DNA of 17,395 nt from the NCBI GenBank assembly GCA_041648665.1, contig JBAZOP010000062.1, positions 1-17,395 of the forward strand. The letters run 5' to 3'. This stretch comes from a bacterium (lineage in GTDB: Bacteria > UBA10199 > 2-02-FULL-44-16 > JAAZCA01). The notes beneath the pieces are model-generated. The model had not been told where the DNA came from. It was given only the letters and a program-made list of their open reading frames with translations, and made no database searches. The position numbers and the translations under genes were made by a program. Numbering within the stretch: the stretch's first letter is position 1; every line of letters begins with the position of its first letter. This document shows positions 11,510-17,395 of the stretch, piece by piece.

Positions 11510-11894
11510 AAGCAATTATGGCGGCAATACCCGCATGGCGGTGGAGTTTACAGCGTCCATTCCCAGCGGATCGCCCACCAGCACGACGTTTGAATACCCA
11601 TTCGGCCTGTTCGCCCTGGGAACGATCACGCCGTCAGGCACTATCCCGGCGGCGGCGGGCACGCATATCAGCATTCATGCCCAGGACATCTGGGGTGTGT
11701 GGCGCTCCGGCCTGTCGTACGAGAGCGGCTATGCCAACTGGTGCATTCTTTTCCCAACGGGCGGGGTGATGCATGACATGCCTCCGGCGTGGTTTGGCGT
11801 GGCGGGCAGCGCGCGCTTGGTGCTAACCAATGGCAGCGGGAGCGGCGTACCGGCGACGGGCTCGCAGGTGTTTTCGCTGAGCATGAAGGCGTGA
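11496..11894 (+). CDS. Hypothetical beta-rich protein between terminase and portal (possible virion protein)
   Basis: The 132-residue protein starts at an ATG preceded by GGAAGGGG and overlaps the previous gene by 14 bases. It is rich in Gly, Ser, Thr and aromatic residues and poor in charge (FEYPFGLFALGTITPSG; DIWGVWRSGLSYESGYANW), with the alternating pattern of a beta sandwich. Such proteins are often head or tail decoration or fibre-like parts. Its placement inside the packaging/head operon supports a structural role. No family is recognised. Confidence 0.65.
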   Translation: MTQSKSNYGGNTRMAVEFTASIPSGSPTSTTFEYPFGLFALGTITPSGTIPAAAGTHISIHAQDIWGVWRSGLSYESGYANWCILFPTGGVMHDMPPAWFGVAGSARLVLTNGSGSGVPATGSQVFSLSMKA

Positions 11895-11896
11895 CG

Positions 11897-13537
11897 ATGA
11901 GAACGCGGCTGGCAGTCTGGCGCGCCCGGATACGGGCACAGTGGCGCAAATGGCGCACGCCGCTGACGGCAACAGGGGCGGCGATCCCCGCGCCGGAGTA
12001 CGTCATTCATGACGGCGTGGATTACAGCCAGCCCGCGCTACTGCCGTTCTGGGTCAAGGCGCATGGGGCGAAGGCGGTGGGCACGTTCCTGGAATCCACG
12101 CAGCGCCAGACGATGCGCTTCCAGTTTGACTCGCCATACCGCAGCGCGGCGTATGACGGGCCGATCACCATGCCGGTCGAAGATCCATTGGAAGAGTGGT
12201 CATTTGAAACGCGCAAGACGGTGCTGACTAACTGCCACGCGGCCTACCAGCGCAACCCGCTCGCCAAGCAAGCCGTCCAGATCACGCGGCAGTTTGCCGT
12301 CGGGCGCGGGCACGTCGTGACCTGCCGTAATCAGGATGTGCAGGCGGTCATTGATGAGTTCCGGGCCAATCCTGAGAACGCCGTTGAGGAGATGGACAAG
12401 ACGCTGCTCCAGGACTTGCAGGTAGACGGCGAGATATTTCTACGCAAGGTGGCGGGTGAGAACGGCGGTGGCGTGATTGTGCCGCTTCCGCCCTGGCACA
12501 TTGTGGAGATTGAAACTGATCCCGGCTTCTTCCGGCGCGTGCTGCGCTACCACTTGCAGTACACGACGGGCACGCAGAGCACGACCAGCGTGGGCGGGCA
12601 AATTGTAGACGAGTGGATCGACGCGGCGGAGGTGCTGCACGTTGCGGTCAACCGGCACAGCTACGAGTTGCGCGGGCGGCCCGATCTGTTCGTGGTGCTG
12701 CCCTGGCTGCGGGCATACAAAGAGTGGATGGAAAACCGGGCACGTCAGAACATGTGGCGCGGGGCGCTGCTCTGGGACGTGACGATCAGCGGGGCCACGC
12801 CCAACAACGTCGCCAGCGCCGTATCACGCTACACCAAGCCGCCGACGCCGGGCAGCATCATCGTGCACAGCGACCGCGAGGTGTGGCAACCGCTCAGTAA
12901 CAGCGTGGGCGCGGCGGACGTGTCTGAGGACGGGCGGCAAATGAAGCTCATGACCGCCGTCGGCATGGGCTTACCGGAGTATATGCTCAGCGACGGACAG
13001 AACGCCAATCTCGCCAGTGCGACGGCTCAGCAGTTGCCCGCGCTGTGGAAGTTCACCGATGCACAGCAGACGATGGCCGAACAAGTGTGGATGCCGATCT
13101 ACAGGTGGGTTATTCAGATGGCAATCAACGCCGGGCGGCTACCTGACGAGGTGCCGGTACAGGACGCCGACGGGGACGAGATTCTGGGCGCGGACGATGC
13201 GCCGGAGATGATCGACACGCTGGACGCCGTGCATGTCAAGTTTCCTGACTTGCAAGAGGACGACCCGAAGACGCTGGCCGAGGCGCTGGCGATTGCGACG
13301 ATGAGCGGATGGGTCAGTGACGAGGGCGCGGGCGACATCATCACGGCAACGTTGGGGCTGGACGCGGCGGTCGAGCGCAAGCGCATCGAGCGCGAGAAAG
13401 AGGCGGCGCGTAGTGAGGTAGCGCAGGGGCTGGCGCTGAGGCCGCGCGACATCGGCCTGCCGGACGAGGGCGAAGGCGAAGACACAGAAGGCGAGGAACG
13501 TGGGGAGAAGCCGACAGCCGCGCCTGCCGCTGCCTGA
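11897..13537 (+). CDS. Phage portal protein
   Basis: The 546-residue protein is the portal, the dodecameric ring through which DNA enters the head. Evidence is its size, its position right after terminase and before a MuF-type head protein, and typical portal sequence. Examples are an N-terminal basic helix, DPLEEWSFETRKTVLTNCHAAYQRNPLAKQAV, the VDGEIFLRKV strand, a WLRAYKEWMENRARQNMWRGALLWDVTI helix region, GMGLPEYMLSDGQNANLASA, and an acidic/alanine-rich disordered C-terminus (EGEGEDTEGEERGEKP). I use the ATG at 11897, three bases after the previous stop. The open frame extends upstream to 11789 but would overlap the preceding gene without benefit. Confidence 0.9.
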   Translation: MRTRLAVWRARIRAQWRKWRTPLTATGAAIPAPEYVIHDGVDYSQPALLPFWVKAHGAKAVGTFLESTQRQTMRFQFDSPYRSAAYDGPITMPVEDPLEEWSFETRKTVLTNCHAAYQRNPLAKQAVQITRQFAVGRGHVVTCRNQDVQAVIDEFRANPENAVEEMDKTLLQDLQVDGEIFLRKVAGENGGGVIVPLPPWHIVEIETDPGFFRRVLRYHLQYTTGTQSTTSVGGQIVDEWIDAAEVLHVAVNRHSYELRGRPDLFVVLPWLRAYKEWMENRARQNMWRGALLWDVTISGATPNNVASAVSRYTKPPTPGSIIVHSDREVWQPLSNSVGAADVSEDGRQMKLMTAVGMGLPEYMLSDGQNANLASATAQQLPALWKFTDAQQTMAEQVWMPIYRWVIQMAINAGRLPDEVPVQDADGDEILGADDAPEMIDTLDAVHVKFPDLQEDDPKTLAEALAIATMSGWVSDEGAGDIITATLGLDAAVERKRIEREKEAARSEVAQGLALRPRDIGLPDEGEGEDTEGEERGEKPTAAPAAA

Positions 13538-14528
13538 TGACGGAGCGCTCATTACCCGCACGCTCTGGTCAGATAGCGAGGCGCTGCGCACAGCAGAGTC
13601 ATGGGTCAGGCGGCGCATTTACGGGCTGGAGAAAGAACAGGCGCGGGCGCTGTATGAGTTGTACCTGAAAAGCTACCGTGAGGTAGCAGGCACCTTGACA
13701 ATGGCATACGGTGATGACGGCAAGCCGGTCTTTGCGCGGCGGGCCATCCTGCTAGAGCAGATGGAGCGCGAGATTAACGCATTGATCGCACAGGCCGAGG
13801 CGCATATAGACACGGCGTTGATAGATGCGTATGAGCAGGGCTATGCCGGGCGCGCGTGGGTGTTGGATCAGGCGACTAATCCAAATATTCCGATACGCTT
13901 TCGACCTGTACTGCCCGCGCAGGCCATTCGTTCTCTGCTGTTGCAGCCGATGATGGGCCGTGACCGGCGCTATATGGGGCAGGACTGGCATACCGAACTT
14001 GGCTTTGCCCGCGAGGAGTTCGTGCTGCGCACCAAACGCAGCCTGACGGCAAGCATGGTGCAGGGTGAAGGCATAGGCGCGGCAATGCGCCGGTTGCGCG
14101 ACGAGTACGGTATCCAGACGGACAGGCGCAAGGGCTTTACGCGCAACTTCTACCAGACGACCATGATTGCCCGCACGGAAATCCTGCGGGCGAGCAACCT
14201 GGGCGCGCTGGCGGTGTATGAGGAGAATGCCGACATCCTGAGCGGTTGGGAGTGGACGGCAACTAAGGACGAACGTACCTGTCCTATTTGCGGCGCGATG
14301 GACGGCAAGCGGTTCAAGTTCAACGACCCGCAGCTACAACCGCCGTCGGGCAGCCATCCGGGATGCCGTTGCACCATCGTCCCGGTGCTAAAAGATGAGC
14401 GTCTGATGAATGAGGTTGCTGGAATACGAGAGACTTACAGCGAGTGGGCGGCGCGCAACGGCATGATCACCGATGGCGGGCTAGACGAACAGCGGGGCGC
14501 AGCGCCGCCGAAAGCCAAGAAGGAGTGA
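13500..14528 (+). CDS. MuF/SPP1 gp7-type head morphogenesis protein
   Basis: The 342-residue protein ends in the hallmark of the phage Mu F / SPP1 gp7 head-protein family. It has TMIARTEILRASNLGALAVYEE, then WEWTATKDERTCPICGAMDGKRF (Cys261, Cys264) and HPGCRCTIVPV (286-296). These Cys/His residues are likely a metal site. Family members are minor head proteins that bind the portal and are needed for assembly or ejection. The N-terminal part is helical (ALYELYLKSYREVAGTL). The start is a GTG at 13500 that overlaps the portal gene by 38 bases, with GAGGA upstream. No toxin domain is fused to the C-terminus, which is just a Lys/Ala-rich tail. Confidence 0.9.
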   Translation: MGRSRQPRLPLPDDGALITRTLWSDSEALRTAESWVRRRIYGLEKEQARALYELYLKSYREVAGTLTMAYGDDGKPVFARRAILLEQMEREINALIAQAEAHIDTALIDAYEQGYAGRAWVLDQATNPNIPIRFRPVLPAQAIRSLLLQPMMGRDRRYMGQDWHTELGFAREEFVLRTKRSLTASMVQGEGIGAAMRRLRDEYGIQTDRRKGFTRNFYQTTMIARTEILRASNLGALAVYEENADILSGWEWTATKDERTCPICGAMDGKRFKFNDPQLQPPSGSHPGCRCTIVPVLKDERLMNEVAGIRETYSEWAARNGMITDGGLDEQRGAAPPKAKKE

Positions 14529-14532
14529 CGCC

Positions 14533-15807
14533 ATGCCCTACACGACCGACACAGTACCGAAGCACGTTCCGCCCGCGCAGGCGAAGAAGTGGGTGGGCGC
14601 ATGGAACGGCGCGTATGACCAGTGCCGGGCGAAGGGCGGCGAGCAGGAGAAATGCGAGACGTATGCATTCCGGGTGGCAAACGCCCTGCTCAAAGAGGGC
14701 GAAAGCGGGGGCACGATGGGGAAGGTAGACAGCAAGACGCTGGTCTTTGTGGAAACGCTCGACTTGGCCGAAGCGGTCATTGACAACGACGCGCAGACGG
14801 TACGCCAGCGCATCATCCGCCCAGGGCGCAGCGCCAACGGGCGTGTGTACGGCGCGGACGTGTTGCAGCGGGCGACGGCGCTCTTTGAGGGCGTCAAGAC
14901 GTTTGCGGATCACCCGTCGGCGGGCGAGCGGCGCGACCGCCCGGAGCGCAGCGTGCGGCAGATTACCGGCTGGCTGGACGGCGTTGAGTACCACGAAGAC
15001 GGTATCTATGCGGTGCGCCATTTCACGCGCAACCAAGCCGGGCAGGACATGTGGGCGCTGGTGCGCGACATCGTGGAAGGGCGCGCGCCGGCCACGCTGC
15101 TCGGTGGCAGTATCAACGCCGTGGGGCGGGCCAGCAAGGGCGATAATGGCGACCTGATTGTTGAGAGCATCACGGCCGTGCACAGCGTGGATGACGTGAC
15201 CACGCCGGCGGCGGGCGGCGGGTTCCTGCCGCTTGTGGCGGGCGCGGACGACCTGACGGCGCAGCTACTGAGCGCGCTGACTTACGATGAGTTTATCGCG
15301 GCAAGGCCGGAGTTTGTGGAGCGGCTGAAGCGGGAGTATAAGGCCGTTCGGCAGACGGAAGCGGTGGCTACCGCGTTGAATGAGAGGGATCAGGCGCGCG
15401 TTGCCCTGGTCGAAGCCGAAGGACAGATGAAGGCACAGGCGGACAAGGTGACTGCACTAGAGGCCGAACTTGCCAAGCTGCGCGGCGAACTGGCGCGCAA
15501 GGGGCTAGAGGTCGAGCTAGAGCGGGCGTTTCGCAAAGTGGCGCTTCCCGTCCCTATCGAAAACGAATTGCGTGAGGAAATCGCGGCGAGCGACCCAGTC
15601 CGCTGGCTGGACATCGTGCAACGCGGGGCGCGCATGGTGGCGCTCGGCGGAGCGAAGTCCGGCCCGGCAGTGAAGGGCGCGCCCCGGCTGGTGCAGGAAG
15701 CGGCCACGGTTGCCCTGCCCACGACGCCGGGGCCGATCAACATTGACGAGGTACGCTCGGTAGACGATTTCCTGGACGCTATCCGCAAGCGCCAGCAAGG
15801 AGGTTAG
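14533..15807 (+). CDS. ChaB-like domain fused to prohead protease and scaffold-like coiled coil
   Basis: The 424-residue protein has three regions. Residues 1-56 (MPYTTDTVPKHVPPAQAKKW, GAYDQC) look like a ChaB domain, often found near phage head genes. Residues 65-235 look like a phage maturation protease. They include VKTFADHPSAGE with a probable catalytic His127, LLGGSINAVG with a probable nucleophile Ser193, and SVDDVTTPAAGGG. Residues about 260-345 are a strong coiled coil (ERDQARVALVEAEGQMKA and on) typical of a scaffolding part, followed by an Ala/Pro tail. Protease with scaffold just before the capsid gene is a standard head-assembly arrangement. The ATG at 14533 follows AAGGAG. A second ATG at codon 62, behind a G-rich stretch, could give a protease-only form. 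Catalytic residues are assigned by pattern. Confidence 0.8.
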   Translation: MPYTTDTVPKHVPPAQAKKWVGAWNGAYDQCRAKGGEQEKCETYAFRVANALLKEGESGGTMGKVDSKTLVFVETLDLAEAVIDNDAQTVRQRIIRPGRSANGRVYGADVLQRATALFEGVKTFADHPSAGERRDRPERSVRQITGWLDGVEYHEDGIYAVRHFTRNQAGQDMWALVRDIVEGRAPATLLGGSINAVGRASKGDNGDLIVESITAVHSVDDVTTPAAGGGFLPLVAGADDLTAQLLSALTYDEFIAARPEFVERLKREYKAVRQTEAVATALNERDQARVALVEAEGQMKAQADKVTALEAELAKLRGELARKGLEVELERAFRKVALPVPIENELREEIAASDPVRWLDIVQRGARMVALGGAKSGPAVKGAPRLVQEAATVALPTTPGPINIDEVRSVDDFLDAIRKRQQGG

Positions 15808-15809
15808 CA

Positions 15810-16340
15810 ATGGCGGTAGCAGCTTCAGCTATCTTTGCCAGCACTCCGGCTCAGGAGGGCATGTATCTGTCCCTTCCTGCGTCGGGTACTGCGCATGAGA
15901 TCAATCCGGGCGATTATGTCTCGTGGTCGGGCAACTATATCATTGCCACGCACACGGGCGTTGCGTCCTGGAAGGCGTCGGGTGTGGGCATCGCCTGCAC
16001 GCGCAATCCTGCAAGGGACTGGGCGGGCCGGTTTGTCATCAACTCGGCGGTCGTTGTAGCGACGCGCGGCACGTTCGTTGTGTCGGCGGCGTTCTCTGGC
16101 AAGCCGCTTTTTGGCGTGCTGGCCGGGCCGGTCACGACTGGCTCTGGCGTTATGGCCGCGTCAGGCGTGACGGGCCTCGGCTCGACCTGGAATACGGCTG
16201 CGCCTGTCGCGGTTTCGGGCGGTACGGCGGCAGCGCCGGTTCCTGCTGTGGCGACGGTGTTTGAGTTCTCGGACACTGGCCCAGGCGGTACGGGTCAACT
16301 CGGCATCTGGCTCTGGCCGCGTAATGCGGACTACTACTAG
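15810..16340 (+). CDS. Putative head decoration protein
   Basis: The 176-residue protein is Gly/Ala/Val/Thr-rich and almost free of charged residues, with strand-like segments (GDYVSWSGNYIIATHTG, RFVINSAVVVATRGTFVVSAAF, GQLGIWLWPRN). It lies between the protease/scaffold gene and the major capsid gene, where tailed phages usually encode a capsid decoration or stabilising protein. A perfect AGGAGG precedes the ATG by five bases, giving strong translation as expected of an abundant virion protein. The function rests on position and composition. No specific family motif is seen. Confidence 0.7.
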   Translation: MAVAASAIFASTPAQEGMYLSLPASGTAHEINPGDYVSWSGNYIIATHTGVASWKASGVGIACTRNPARDWAGRFVINSAVVVATRGTFVVSAAFSGKPLFGVLAGPVTTGSGVMAASGVTGLGSTWNTAAPVAVSGGTAAAPVPAVATVFEFSDTGPGGTGQLGIWLWPRNADYY

Positions 16341-16351
16341 GGGGTGCTGAG

Positions 16352-17395
16352 ATGACACTTGACCGCGCACTCGTGACCAAGATTCTCGAAGGGGGCCGCG
16401 TTGAAGAGCGCGTGCTCACATCCATGCCGCTGACCATCACCGAGGACATGATCCCGTTCCCGCGTGACCGTCGTGGGCGGCGTACTGTTGACCCTGACAA
16501 GGTCGAACTGTCCGAGGCCGTAGCACTTGGCCCGGCACATACGGCGAACTTCCCTGACCTGCTGCGGCAGGGGCTGAACTTCATCTCAATGCAGTCCTAC
16601 GCGATGGAGCCGGTCGTCTACCCGCAGTTGGTGGGGCCGGAAGTTGCGTCCAGCAAGCATCAGGAGGAGTACCTGCTCGACGCCGCGATGGGCACTGCGC
16701 CCGTTGTGGAGGAGGGCCAGGACTATCCTGAGGCGGCGCTGGCTCTGGAAGCCGGGAAGATCGTCAAGAACTATAAGCGCGGGTACATTGTGCCCGTGAC
16801 CGAGGAAATGCGCCGCTTTGACCAGCTTGGCAAGGTGGAGCAGATCGCCGAGGCCGCTGGCCGTTCGCTGCGCGTGACTGAAGAAGACGTGGTGCTCGAT
16901 GCGTTGACTACGGCGGGCAACTATACGCACAGCAACACGGCGGCTACCACGTTCTCGGCTGGTGGGCTGATCACAGCCTACAACGTCCTGGTGACGCAGC
17001 GCGACCGCACGGGCAACTTCCTGGGCGTGCGCCCGGATACGCTCGTCTGCGGGCCGCTGGTTTACTTCGCGGCGTTGCAGTTGCTGCGCTCGCAGCAGGT
17101 GATGCGCGCCCACGCCGATGATGACTCGACGGTCATCACGGTGGAGCGGTACGGCACCGGCGTGACCAACCCGTTCTACGGTCTGGTGGACACGATCATC
17201 ATGACGCCCCGTTTTGGCAGCAGCTATCAGTGGCTGTTGGGCCAGCGCGGGCGCGGTGTGAAGTTCCAGCGCGTCGATCCGGCCCGCGTCCTGCCGCCTG
17301 AGTACTTCCCCGTCAATGACGTGTGGCGGTACTATGCGCGGACGTGGTTTGGTTTCGGCATCGTGGATGATCGGTTCTGGTACTACTCGTCCAGC
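16352..17395 (+). CDS. Major capsid protein (partial, 3' end beyond window)
   Basis: An ATG at 16352, with GGGGGTG upstream, opens a frame that is still open at the right edge (348 codons seen). The protein has features of HK97-fold major capsid proteins. These are an N-terminal arm, VVEEGQDYPEAALALEAGKIVKNYKRGYIVPVTEEM (a beta-rich E-loop/P-domain stretch), a long spine helix (QIAEAAGRSLRVTEEDVVLDAL), then VLVTQRDRTGNFLGVRPDTLVCGP and a C-terminal part rich in Tyr, Trp and Phe. Its position after protease and decoration genes fits. It builds the icosahedral head and is probably cleaved or rearranged during maturation. The visible part is near full length for this family. Confidence 0.87.
   Translation, partial: MTLDRALVTKILEGGRVEERVLTSMPLTITEDMIPFPRDRRGRRTVDPDKVELSEAVALGPAHTANFPDLLRQGLNFISMQSYAMEPVVYPQLVGPEVASSKHQEEYLLDAAMGTAPVVEEGQDYPEAALALEAGKIVKNYKRGYIVPVTEEMRRFDQLGKVEQIAEAAGRSLRVTEEDVVLDALTTAGNYTHSNTAATTFSAGGLITAYNVLVTQRDRTGNFLGVRPDTLVCGPLVYFAALQLLRSQQVMRAHADDDSTVITVERYGTGVTNPFYGLVDTIIMTPRFGSSYQWLLGQRGRGVKFQRVDPARVLPPEYFPVNDVWRYYARTWFGFGIVDDRFWYYSSS

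Noticed and set aside
11789..11896. Upstream extension of the portal gene
   Set aside because: The extra residues overlap the preceding gene. The ATG at 11897 lies just after the previous stop and begins a typical basic portal N-terminus.
13114..13618. Long reverse-strand frames opposite the portal, head and terminase genes
   Set aside because: Ser/Arg/Pro-rich mirror frames caused by GC-rich codon use, lacking start signals and opposite secure genes.

Overview
The window is a contiguous piece of a GC-rich tailed double-stranded DNA phage or prophage (Caudoviricetes). It holds part of the early and replication region, followed by the DNA-packaging and head genes up to an almost complete major capsid protein that runs off the right edge. 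No integrase, tRNA, host gene, tail gene or lysis gene is visible, so lifestyle and host cannot be fixed. Consensus sigma70-type promoters point to a bacterial host. GC-rich codon use and GTG/TTG starts fit several phyla, and I would not name one with confidence.

Layout. (1) 1-402, minus strand: a partial zinc-ribbon protein, divergent from everything else. (2) 402-526: back-to-back promoters sharing a CTGTCAA-N9-TTGACAG inverted repeat. (3) 526-791: a ribbon-helix-helix regulator and a tiny coupled ORF. (4) 766-922: a third consensus promoter and a leader RNA that can form an 18-bp bulged hairpin whose loop pairs downstream (H-type pseudoknot). (5) 923-5443: a ParB-like/Dam fusion methyltransferase carrying a perfect 26-bp palindrome with two GATC sites, a PD-(D/E)XK nuclease, a winged-helix replication initiator with iteron-like repeats inside its gene, a DnaB-type helicase and an SSB. 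(6) 5418-8587: accessory genes, mostly start/stop coupled. They include a 32-residue membrane protein, a C5-cytosine methyltransferase overprinted in another frame by a recognisable 'WPTP' protein, a second ribbon-helix-helix protein and a zinc-ribbon/winged-helix protein. (7) 8588-9458: a gene-free 870-bp tract that folds almost end to end into helices and looks like a giant structured non-coding RNA. (8) 9459-17395: small and large terminase, two small unknowns, portal, MuF-type head protein, ChaB/protease/scaffold, a putative decoration protein and the major capsid protein.

How it works together. The initiator, helicase and SSB form a compact replisome set. The two methyltransferases probably mark phage DNA, for protection from restriction or for regulation through GATC. 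The ribbon-helix-helix and winged-helix proteins are likely transcriptional switches. The giant RNA sits exactly at the boundary between the early genes and the packaging/head genes. The window's most interesting content is the RNA and symmetry elements (giant RNA, pseudoknotted leader, GATC palindrome) and the dual-coding methyltransferase locus.
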